Shown here: positions 48,593-56,312 of the stretch, in pieces
How positions within the stretch are numbered: the stretch's first letter is position 1
Layout of the letters: the number at the start of each line of letters is the position of its first letter
Source: Actinomyces johnsonii
GTDB taxonomy: Bacteria > Actinomycetota > Actinomycetes > Actinomycetales > Actinomycetaceae
Direction: 5' to 3'
DNA length: 64,000 bases
Assembly (NCBI RefSeq): GCF_006546835.1
Contig: NZ_VICB01000008.1
Coordinates: forward strand, 35,206-99,205
Program-made: the position numbers and the translations under genes
Notes under the pieces: model-generated
Seen by the model: the letters and a program-made list of their open reading frames with translations, nothing else
Told to the model about the DNA's origin: nothing
Databases searched by the model: none

Positions 48593-49894
48593 TCAGTCCG
48601 TCTTAGTGACCTCGACCATGGGTCGCGGCGGGGTGATGCGCTCGTAGTGGGCGCCCAGGGCCACCAGGCCCCCGGACTCCATGCGCGGCCCCGGGGTGAT
48701 GTCGAAGGCGGTGGCTTTCTGGTAGGCGTCGATGACGCTGGAGAGTTGCCAGGGCTGGATGGACCCGGAGATGAGGTAGGCGCCTGGACGCAGCATCATG
48801 GCGGGGATGGAGATGTCCACGGCTCCTTCGCCCGGCTCGATCTTCTCGGGCTGGAACCCGTCGTCGAGGCCGTGCAGACCCCAGGCGAAGATGCCCTCGC
48901 GGGTGTCGATGGAGCAGCCGAAAACGGGCTTCTCGATCGTCTCCTCACAGCGGTAGTGCAGGCGGATGGTGGCCTCGTCCCCGGTGCGCATGGAGCTGAC
49001 CGACCTGCCCGCACGGTCGAGCAGCTCGATGCGGCTGATCTGGGCCTCACCGCTGCCGAAGCGGGTACCGATGCCGTCCTTGACCTTCTTGGCGCCGTGG
49101 GTGACGTCGGAGTACTTGTCGATGACCGTGGGGGCCGGTCCGACCTCCTTGAGCCTGCCGTGGTCGAGCCAGGCGACCTCGTCGCAGAAGGTGCGCATCT
49201 GCTCCAACCCGTGGGAGACGACGACGACCGTGCGACCGCCCTCCCGGAACTCGGCGAACTTGTCCATGCAGCGCTCTTGGAACTCCATGTCACCCACGGC
49301 CAGGACCTCGTCGACTAGGAGGATCTCCGGCTCGACATGGATGGACACGGAGAAGCCCAGGCGCACGTACATGCCCGAGGAGTAGTTCTTCACCGGTTGG
49401 TCGATGAACTCGCCGACCCCGGAGAAGTCGACGATGTCGTCGAACTTAGCCTCGATCTCCTTTCGGCTCATCCCCAGGATGGCGCCGTTGAGGAAGATGT
49501 TCTCTCTCCCGGACAGTTCGGGGTGGAAGCCGGAACCGACCTCCAGCATGGCGGCCATGCGCCCGCGGGCGGTGATGGAACCGGTGTTGGGGGCCAGGAT
49601 TTTGGCGATGCACTTGAGCAGGGTGGACTTGCCCGAACCGTTGTGCCCCATGAGCCCGAAGGTCTTGCCTTCCGGGATGTCGAAGGTGATGTCCTTCAGA
49701 GCCCAGAAATCCTCATAGACGCCACGACTGCGCTGGAGGACCGCGCCCTTGAGGGACTGATTACGGTGGTGGTAGATCCTGAAGCGCTTGGAGACATCCT
49801 CAATGCGTACAGCGGGTGCCGTCGAGGATGCTTCCGAGACGGCCTGCGCCGGTGAAGTGAGTGATGATGCGGACGATCCGGTTGATGCAGTCAT
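48593..49894 (-). CDS. Polysaccharide ABC transporter ATPase (Wzt/TagH-like) with C-terminal carbohydrate-binding type domain
   Basis: 433-residue ATPase of an ABC-2 polysaccharide exporter. Walker A is GHNGSGKST, the family-specific signature is YSSGMYVRLGFS, Walker B is EILLVDEVLAVGD, and the H-loop is VVSHGLEQM. Beyond residue 270 is a Wzt-C-like beta domain (RTGDEATIRLHYRC ... GLHGLDDGF), which in O-antigen systems reads the polymer's terminal modification. Its upstream neighbour is the permease, 8 nt away. It therefore exports a finished polymer, such as a rhamnan, rather than single repeat units. Confidence 0.95.
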   Translation of the reverse strand: MTASTGSSASSLTSPAQAVSEASSTAPAVRIEDVSKRFRIYHHRNQSLKGAVLQRSRGVYEDFWALKDITFDIPEGKTFGLMGHNGSGKSTLLKCIAKILAPNTGSITARGRMAAMLEVGSGFHPELSGRENIFLNGAILGMSRKEIEAKFDDIVDFSGVGEFIDQPVKNYSSGMYVRLGFSVSIHVEPEILLVDEVLAVGDMEFQERCMDKFAEFREGGRTVVVVSHGLEQMRTFCDEVAWLDHGRLKEVGPAPTVIDKYSDVTHGAKKVKDGIGTRFGSGEAQISRIELLDRAGRSVSSMRTGDEATIRLHYRCEETIEKPVFGCSIDTREGIFAWGLHGLDDGFQPEKIEPGEGAVDISIPAMMLRPGAYLISGSIQPWQLSSVIDAYQKATAFDITPGPRMESGGLVALGAHYERITPPRPMVEVTKTD

Positions 49895-49902
49895 CTTAAA
49901 TG

Positions 49903-50769
49903 TCAGAGCTCCTCAACGATGCTCGCCGAGTGCCGGCGGAAGAAGGACAGGCCCACCCAGAGCACGACGACCGCCCACACCAGGCAAGCCAATGAGACGG
50001 GCAGCGATGGCAGGGCGAAGTCGTACAGGCAAGATCGGAAGGCCTCCAGGAAGGTCTCAGCCGGATTGAGGCGCAGGATGGTGGTGAGCGGGATCGGCCC
50101 GCCGTTGATCTGCCAGCCCTTGTCGAACAAGTCGTTCTGAACGTTGTTAACCATGGTCAGGGGGAAGACGACGCCGGAGGCGTACATCCAGATCTGGTTG
50201 AAGATCTGCCACAGGTGTCCCAGGTCCCGGAAGTAGACGGTGGCGATGGACAGGATGAGGCCCAGTCCGACGGCGAACATACCCGCCAATAATGTGACGA
50301 CAACCAGCGCCGGAAGCATGAGGAGGACCCCGGGTCCCCCCATGATCATGGCGATAATGGTCAGGACGACCAGCTCGAAGGCGAAGTCTACGGCCAGCGA
50401 CAGGACCGCCGAGTAGATGAGTACCTGTCGGGGGAAGTAGACCTTCGTGAGCAGCCCCGAGTTGTCCACGAGGGCGTTCATGGAGGACATGATGCCGCTG
50501 GAGAAGAAGGTCCAGCTGAGCACCCCGATGCCGATCCACAGTGCGAAGGAGTCGATGCCGGAGTTGCGGCCCGGCACAACGCCGCCTCGGAAGACGACGC
50601 CGAAGATGAGGGCGAAGATGGCGATCGTGGCCAGGGGGTTGATGAAGGACCACAGGCGTCCCAGCGTCGTGCCCTTGAACTCGGAGGAGACCGAGCGCTG
50701 AGTCAGGCGCAGGGTGAGGTCCAGCGTCTGGCGGGCTTCCTCCGAGCGGAGAAGTCGAGAGAGCTGCAT
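49903..50769 (-). CDS. Polysaccharide ABC transporter permease (Wzm/TagG-like)
   Basis: 288-residue ABC-2 permease with six membrane helices. It begins with an amphipathic cytosolic segment and the conserved QRSVSSEFKGTTLGRLWSFINP before helix 1, and ends with FFRRHSASIVEEL. ATG 50769 has a GGAGGTG ribosome site located in the last codons of the upstream epimerase gene (4-nt gap). It forms the exporter with the adjacent ATPase. The order epimerase - permease - ATPase is common in rhamnan and teichoic acid export loci. Confidence 0.94.
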   Translation of the reverse strand: MQLSRLLRSEEARQTLDLTLRLTQRSVSSEFKGTTLGRLWSFINPLATIAIFALIFGVVFRGGVVPGRNSGIDSFALWIGIGVLSWTFFSSGIMSSMNALVDNSGLLTKVYFPRQVLIYSAVLSLAVDFAFELVVLTIIAMIMGGPGVLLMLPALVVVTLLAGMFAVGLGLILSIATVYFRDLGHLWQIFNQIWMYASGVVFPLTMVNNVQNDLFDKGWQINGGPIPLTTILRLNPAETFLEAFRSCLYDFALPSLPVSLACLVWAVVVLWVGLSFFRRHSASIVEEL

Positions 50770-50773
50770 GGTT

Positions 50774-51880
50774 TCACACCTCCGTCGCGGTGTCGGTGGA
50801 CATGGCCGTGGCTGTATCAGCGGAGGCGTCCGCCTGGGCGTCGATCCAGTCGCACAGGCGATTAATGCCCTCGGTGACACCGACCAGGGGCTCCCAGTCC
50901 AGCGCCTGGCGGGCGCGAGTGGTGTCCGCCCAGGCGGCACGCACATCACCGTCGCGGAACTGTCCGGTCACGTGCGGGGCAGGGGCGCCGTAGTGCTCGG
51001 CGATCGCCTGGGCGATCTGCATGATGGTGGTGCGTTCCCCCAGGCCGATGTCATAGGGCTGCACGGCGGCAGGTGAGTGCAGGACACCGGCCACGATGGC
51101 GGAGGCGACGTCATCGATGAAGACGAAGTCGCGCACGATCTGACCGTCCTCGTAGACCGGGATGGATTTGCCGGACCTGGCCAGGCGGGCGAAGAGGGAG
51201 ACGATGCCGGTGTAAGGGTTGATGAGGGACTGGCCGGGACCGTAAACGTTCTGGAGCCGGTAGAGCACCGGGGTGACGCCGAAAGAGCCGCACCAGGAGG
51301 TCACGAGGTTCTCCTGGCAGAACTTGGTGGCGGCGTAGACGTTGGCCGGGGAGGCCTTGACGGTGGTGGAGGACTGGACCGAAGGGGTCAGACCCTCGAA
51401 GTCCCACTGCCCGGCCTGAAGCATCGCGTGGGTGCGCTGGCCGGGGTAGGCGGGACGCCCCTCGTCGTCGAACCACTGTCCCTCGCCGTAGACGGCCCGA
51501 GAGGAGGCCAGGACGATCTTGTCCGGGCGGATCTCGTGGCGCACGAGGGCATCGAGCATCTGGGTGGTACCGACGACGTTGACGCTTGCGTGGCGGGAGG
51601 CCTCGGTGAGGGACTGGCCGGTGCCGGTCTCGGCGGCCAGGTGCACGATGACGTCAGGAGCGGCCTCGGCCAGAGCAAGGTCCCAGTCCTCCGCCACCGA
51701 CACGTCCAGGCGGTGCAGTTCCACGCGCTCGTCGAGCTCGGCGGGACGCCCCTGGGACGGGTGGATCTGCGGGTGCATGTTGTCCAGGGCCACGACGCGG
51801 TCGAAGGCGTTCGCCAGGTCGCGCGAGATCGCGCAGCCGATAAATCCGGCACCACCTGTGACAAGGCAGGTACGGGTCAC
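50774..51880 (-). CDS. NAD-dependent epimerase/dehydratase (extended SDR)
   Basis: 368 residues. The Rossmann motif TGGAGFIG is at about residues 8-15. HLAAETGTGQSLTEA, ASSRAVYGEG and YAATKFCQENL (catalytic Tyr and Lys) follow, then LQNVYGPGQSLINPYTG and FVFIDDV. The substrate is a nucleotide sugar; the motif set is closest to UDP-glucose/UDP-GlcNAc 4-epimerase relatives, but the exact sugar cannot be read. GTG 51880 is preferred for its AAGGGAGA site; the frame is open upstream without similarity. It lies between an acyltransferase and the ABC permease. Confidence 0.87.
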   Translation of the reverse strand: MTRTCLVTGGAGFIGCAISRDLANAFDRVVALDNMHPQIHPSQGRPAELDERVELHRLDVSVAEDWDLALAEAAPDVIVHLAAETGTGQSLTEASRHASVNVVGTTQMLDALVRHEIRPDKIVLASSRAVYGEGQWFDDEGRPAYPGQRTHAMLQAGQWDFEGLTPSVQSSTTVKASPANVYAATKFCQENLVTSWCGSFGVTPVLYRLQNVYGPGQSLINPYTGIVSLFARLARSGKSIPVYEDGQIVRDFVFIDDVASAIVAGVLHSPAAVQPYDIGLGERTTIMQIAQAIAEHYGAPAPHVTGQFRDGDVRAAWADTTRARQALDWEPLVGVTEGINRLCDWIDAQADASADTATAMSTDTATEV

Positions 51881-52045
51881 GAGGGTCTCCCTTGGGTAGT
51901 CGAGTCGGGCCAACGGGGCGCGCACGGGGCACACCGCGACCTCACCACTATTCTCAGCGCTGCCATGGCGGATCGTGCCGGCAGATGCCGTTGCCTTCGA
52001 CACGCCGACGGGTTGCACGCCACTCTCAGGGGCCGTCGGCGGCTC

Positions 52046-53155
52046 TCAGCGCTCAGCCTCGGACACCTCGGGGCGCCAACTCATGCCCTTGAAGGCCTTA
52101 GTGACAAAGGCGACGACAATATCAGCGACCTTCACCAGCGCCACTGACAGGGCGAAGATAATGACGCACTCGGCAGCCAGCAGCATGTAGCGCTGAATGG
52201 GATAGAAGCCGTAGACGTTAACCTTCTGGATGACCAGCAGGATCACCACGTGGTGGACGAGGAAGATCGGGTAGGAGTACGTGGCGATGAGGCTGACGAG
52301 GGCCCGTACGGGCTGGATCGCCACGTAGCGGCCCGCGACCACGAGGATGAGGAAGGCCGAGATGCCCACGATTGTGGTGCCCACGTCCTCGGGGATCTCC
52401 TCGGGGAGCATCGCGGAGACCGCCAGGACCGCTGCCGCAGGAATAACGGTGGCCCAGTGCACCCGGCGGACGTAGAGGACGAAATAGCTGCCAAAGGCAA
52501 GCTCGGGAAGCCTGGTGGTGAGGATCATGGCCGAGGGGTAGCCCGGGAAGTAGCGCTGCATGATGAGCACCGTGGCGGCGTAGGCCGCCAGGATCATGAC
52601 GCCGGTGATGACCGGGAATCGGTCAATGGCCCACAGCAGCAGCGGGAAGACGACGTAGTACAGGAGGATGAATCCGAGGAACCATTCGCCCAGCAGGTAC
52701 ATCGTGGGCCAGCCGAAGGCTGAGACAAGACCGTCGACTCCCAGCAGCGTGAAGATGAAGGACTTCGACGGGCCGGCGTTGGGCGGTCGCCCATTGAAGA
52801 TGAGGAAGTAGTAGAGCGTCCCCAGCACCCAGGCGGTCCAGAACATCGGGTAGATGTTGAGGAAGCGTTTCCAGTAGAAGCGTTTGAGGTTGATCGGCCG
52901 CCGATAGGTGATGGTCAGAGCAGCACCGGAGATGATGAGGAACAGGGAGACGCCCAGGGCACCCACGTAGATGCCGAAGGGCTGGAAGGTCAGGACGTAT
53001 CCGCCTCCGTGGTCCTTAAGATGAAAGTTGAAGTGGGTGAGGACGATGAGCAGGGTGGCCAGGGCCCGAATGAGGTCCAGGTAAAAGATCCTGGGTCTCT
53101 TCCTCGCGGGTGCGGCCGGTTGCGTAGCGGCCACTGGTGCTGCGGCCGCGCTCAT
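52046..53155 (-). CDS. Acyltransferase 3 family membrane protein
   Basis: 369 residues with about ten helices. After an Ala/Pro-rich N-terminus comes RIFYLDLIRALATLLIVLTHFNFH, holding the conserved Arg and helix-1 His. LGVSLFLIISGAALTITYRR, WKRFLNIYPMFWTAW and YPIFLVHHVVILLVIQ follow. It is probably an O-acetyl- or other acyl-transferase of the polysaccharide. The ATG at 53155 overlaps the RgpF-like gene stop by 4 nt (ATGA). It is the second acyltransferase of the locus and is distinct from that at 32536-33633, suggesting two separate O-acylations or two polymers. Confidence 0.9.
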   Translation of the reverse strand: MSAAAAPVAATQPAAPARKRPRIFYLDLIRALATLLIVLTHFNFHLKDHGGGYVLTFQPFGIYVGALGVSLFLIISGAALTITYRRPINLKRFYWKRFLNIYPMFWTAWVLGTLYYFLIFNGRPPNAGPSKSFIFTLLGVDGLVSAFGWPTMYLLGEWFLGFILLYYVVFPLLLWAIDRFPVITGVMILAAYAATVLIMQRYFPGYPSAMILTTRLPELAFGSYFVLYVRRVHWATVIPAAAVLAVSAMLPEEIPEDVGTTIVGISAFLILVVAGRYVAIQPVRALVSLIATYSYPIFLVHHVVILLVIQKVNVYGFYPIQRYMLLAAECVIIFALSVALVKVADIVVAFVTKAFKGMSWRPEVSEAER

Positions 53156-55062
53156 CTCACGAGACCTCGAGCCTTGCGGTACATGGTCTTCAACGGCCCT
53201 TTTAGCGGAGCCGGCACCCACGGCCCCACTTTCATTTTGGCTTCCTTGGCCTGTTCCTTGACGCCATCCTTGATCCGTTGGCGAGTTGTCCGATTGTCCC
53301 GGATAAGCTCCACCATCCGCGCCTCCGTGCCCCTCTCCCAGTGGTCGGCGATGGCGGAGGTCAGATCGCGCACGTAGAAGGACAGGTTCGTCAGCTCGAT
53401 GCGGGCGAAGGAGTCGGAGAAGAGCCAGCCGCAGTAGTAGCCAGATCCCTGGGCGACATAGCCATGGGCGCGCTCGATGGCGTGCATGAGCGTGCCGTCG
53501 ATGGGGCAGGGCTCAGGCGGGAACTCCTCCCACTGCCAGTCGTGGTCGAACAGCGGTTTGAGGGCCTGGGGGCGGAACCAGAACATGGAGCCCAGCGGAG
53601 CGATGGGCTCCTTGTCCGGGTCGAGGGGAACGTTGATCCCCAGCTCGTGCAGGAGCGTCTTGGTGTGATCGAAGTTCGGTCCCCAGCCGAAGGTGTAGAC
53701 CGGGAAGTAGTCGGCGTGGTTCGGCGGCGTGGGAGCCAGGAAGCCCAAACGCGGTTCGGCGTCGAAGGTGGCGATGACGTTCTTGACGAAGTCGCGCGTG
53801 GGCAGCAGGTTCTCGAAGCACTTGTAGGCGAAACCGTCACCCACGGAGTACGGGTAGAGTTGGGTGACTTTCTTGTCATGGGTGTAGCACACGACGTCGT
53901 AGTTGTGGATGACGTCCTTCCACCCCACGAGGAAGGGGCCGACGTCGCGTCCCCGGTTCTCCACGAGGCGCACCTCGATGTTGAAGGGCAGCCCCTCACA
54001 GGCGGCCTTGACCTGCTCCACCTTCTCCGGGGTGGAGGTGCTCAGGAAGATGTCGACGCCCTCGGGCATATTGCGGATGTACTTCAGCGTGGGCTCGACC
54101 AGATCCATGTAGTACAGGTGCGCGATGAGGGCGACCTTCTGCGGCTTGGACTCGCCGATGAGGGTCTGCGTGGGCAGGACGTAGGTGAGCTGGAGGTTCT
54201 TCACCAGGTCCGCCATGTTCATCGAGCGCAGGGCGTTGTCCCAGATGAGGTCCGTATCGAAGTCCGTGTGGTCGCGCAGGTAGGCGTAGAGCTCGGCGCT
54301 GGGCTGCCCCACGCACTGGCGCAGGACATCGTCGTAGGGGCGGAAGAAGGAACGGCGCTTGAAGATCGGGCAGCGCTTATCCCGAATGATCTCGACCGGG
54401 GCGAAGAGAATCGGGCAGAAGTTGAAGCCCTCCATGTCCTCGGTGTTGACGTAGACGTCGGAAGTGAAGCCGAGGCGCTCGAAGCGCTGAGTGAAGGGAA
54501 CCTCGTGCATGCCCACCGATTGCTCGTAGCCGTTGATCTCCGGCATCTCGTCCCAGTAGTCCTGGAAGGCCTTGGAGGTCACCAGGGAACGGCGGTAGGC
54601 GTGGAAGTGGGACTGGAGGTGACGGGGCAGGTAGCCCTCGAGGGCGTAGCCAAAAGGATCGAAGGAGACTTCGTGGAACCAGGTGATGCCCCAGAAGTCG
54701 ATGTTCCGACCGGCCATCTCGGTGAACATCTCCTCGAAGGGGTAGACCGGCCCCATGATGGTGGCGTTGAACAGCACGACCTCGTCGAACTCGGAGAGCT
54801 TCTTCCAGCCGTAGGAGTCCAGAGCCGTCTTGTAGGCCCAGACATCGAGGCCCTTGTTCTCCCGCAGGATGATGTTGTCGGTGAAGACACCCAGCTTGGC
54901 GTAGCTCTTGGCCGTGAGCTCGCCGTTGACGACGATGACCAGCTCGGAGAGGTTCTTCACCATATCGGCGAGCAGGGTCTCCACGTAGGAGTCCACGATG
55001 CCCTGGGCATCGAAGAAGAAGAAGATGCCGAGTCGCTTCGGGTCCTCGCCAAGCGTTGCCAT
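53152..55062 (-). CDS. RgpF-like rhamnan synthesis protein (copy 1)
   Basis: 636-residue protein of the RgpF family (PF05045), alpha-rhamnan glycosyltransferases known from streptococcal cell wall polysaccharides. Motifs include LGIFFFFDAQGIVDSYVETL, RENKGLDVWAYKTALDSYGW, FNATIMGPVYPFEEMF, FWGITWFHE, a long middle region with VALIAHLYYMDLVEPTLKYI, and ENRGRDVGPFLVGWKDVI. The last resembles the GT2-like second half. ATG 55062 has an AGAAGGGAC site. It is coupled by ATGA to the acyltransferase downstream. With rmlABCD and the Wzm/Wzt exporter it supports a rhamnose-rich wall polymer. Confidence 0.92.
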   Translation of the reverse strand: MATLGEDPKRLGIFFFFDAQGIVDSYVETLLADMVKNLSELVIVVNGELTAKSYAKLGVFTDNIILRENKGLDVWAYKTALDSYGWKKLSEFDEVVLFNATIMGPVYPFEEMFTEMAGRNIDFWGITWFHEVSFDPFGYALEGYLPRHLQSHFHAYRRSLVTSKAFQDYWDEMPEINGYEQSVGMHEVPFTQRFERLGFTSDVYVNTEDMEGFNFCPILFAPVEIIRDKRCPIFKRRSFFRPYDDVLRQCVGQPSAELYAYLRDHTDFDTDLIWDNALRSMNMADLVKNLQLTYVLPTQTLIGESKPQKVALIAHLYYMDLVEPTLKYIRNMPEGVDIFLSTSTPEKVEQVKAACEGLPFNIEVRLVENRGRDVGPFLVGWKDVIHNYDVVCYTHDKKVTQLYPYSVGDGFAYKCFENLLPTRDFVKNVIATFDAEPRLGFLAPTPPNHADYFPVYTFGWGPNFDHTKTLLHELGINVPLDPDKEPIAPLGSMFWFRPQALKPLFDHDWQWEEFPPEPCPIDGTLMHAIERAHGYVAQGSGYYCGWLFSDSFARIELTNLSFYVRDLTSAIADHWERGTEARMVELIRDNRTTRQRIKDGVKEQAKEAKMKVGPWVPAPLKGPLKTMYRKARGLVR

Positions 55063-55142
55063 GATGTCCCTTCTGGGCAGTGGTCCGGGCCGCTCACCGC
55101 GGCAGAAGAAAGAAGCAGAGGAATGTGGTGCCTCAGGGCACG

Positions 55143-55985
55143 TCAGCCCGCGCTCGAGGCGAGGATACGGCGGATCTTCGTTGGATCGCCCCACACACCG
55201 GGCGAGTCGTAGGGCCGGTCCGGGAAGGCTCCGTACTCCAGAGTGATGTTCAGGTCATTCTCCCGGATGTATGCCTCGACGCGCTCGGCCAGGGTCATTG
55301 GCTCACCGGTGCAGGCGTTGATGACGCCGTTGACCTCGGTCTGGTCGACGATCGCGGCGATCTGCTCGCCCAGGTCATCCACGGAGATGAAGTCGTAGCG
55401 GTTCTTGCCGGTGGTGAAGGGGAAGGTAGTGCGTCCCTCCTCCGCGGCGGCCAGGAGCTTGGAGAAGATCGAGTTGCCGAACTTGTCATCGCCGACGATG
55501 TAGTAGGCACGGATCCACTGGGCCACGGCATCGTGCGCCTGGGCGGACAGGAAGGTGGCCTCCCGCAAGGCGTTCTTGGCGATGCCGTACAGGGAGGCGG
55601 GGTGGCAGGGGGCGGTCTCGTCGATGGCGCCCTCCCAGTAACCGACCTCGTGCATGGTGCCCATGACGGCGAGCTGGGGCAGTCCGCCGGCGTACAGGTT
55701 CTCGATGAGGTGGAAGTGCTTGGCCAGGTCGTCCAGGTGCGCATGGGAGGCGTGCTTGAAGCCGTCGCGCCAGGCCATGTGCAGGACGACGTCGGGGCGC
55801 CCCATCTGGTCGTAGATGCCGGCGTCGCCGGAGAAGAGGTCCAGGGCGACCTTCTCCGCCCGGTCGTCGACGCCGTCGAGCCGCAGGTCGAGAGCCTTGA
55901 CATCCAGCCCCCGCTCCAGCAACGCGGTGACGACGTGGCGGCCGATGTAGCCGCCGGCTCCAGTGACGAGAACTGTCTTTGCCAT
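55143..55985 (-). CDS. NAD-dependent epimerase/reductase (SDR), possible dTDP-6-deoxytalose reductase
   Basis: 280 residues. GAGGYIG at about residues 9-15, LHMAWRDGF, a GTMHEVGYWEG loop, YGIAKNALRE (catalytic Tyr and Lys), and YDFISVDDLGEQIAAIV. The shape and length fit RmlD-like or Tll-type reductases that act on dTDP-6-deoxy-L-lyxo-4-hexulose, and the gene lies between two RgpF genes. Since rmlD is already present elsewhere, synthesis of dTDP-6-deoxy-L-talose is an attractive but unproven role; a 4-epimerase role is the alternative. Confidence 0.78.
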   Translation of the reverse strand: MAKTVLVTGAGGYIGRHVVTALLERGLDVKALDLRLDGVDDRAEKVALDLFSGDAGIYDQMGRPDVVLHMAWRDGFKHASHAHLDDLAKHFHLIENLYAGGLPQLAVMGTMHEVGYWEGAIDETAPCHPASLYGIAKNALREATFLSAQAHDAVAQWIRAYYIVGDDKFGNSIFSKLLAAAEEGRTTFPFTTGKNRYDFISVDDLGEQIAAIVDQTEVNGVINACTGEPMTLAERVEAYIRENDLNITLEYGAFPDRPYDSPGVWGDPTKIRRILASSAG

Positions 55986-56312
55986 GGCTCCGGATACTAA
56001 CAGGTGCGGTGGTGGAACGATCGCATCGTCCTACCGGTGATGGACATCAGGAGATCGCCGTTGACAACAGTTCCGTTCTCCGTGGCCGGGAACTGGTAGG
56101 CCGCGGGATGGATCTCAACGACGGCCCTGCCGTCCTCGGTCATCTCGCGGTGGTCGAGACAGCGTATTTCCCACCCCCGCGCAGAGCGAGCCCCTTGGCC
56201 GGGAAACGGCGGGCATGAAGTAGGGAGGCACGAAGTAGGGAATCGGCATGAGCGCACCGAACCCCGCCAGCGGGAGATGCGGGGCGCACCTCCCGGCATG
56301 GCGACACTTCTG
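55986..56312. other. 327-bp gap between SDR and second RgpF-like gene
   Basis: No gene recognised. A frame is open on the minus strand across most of the gap, but its product has no family feature I know, and its GC-rich codons look non-coding. The decamer GAAGTAGGGA is repeated twice, 16 bp apart, near 56217-56242. The promoter of the SDR-rgpF-acyltransferase-epimerase-exporter run probably lies here. Confidence 0.4.

Noticed and set aside
53278..55212. 644-codon plus-strand frame antisense to RgpF copy 1
   Set aside because: It is a Val/Gly/Leu-rich shadow with no ribosome site or domain, covering a well-matched RgpF protein.
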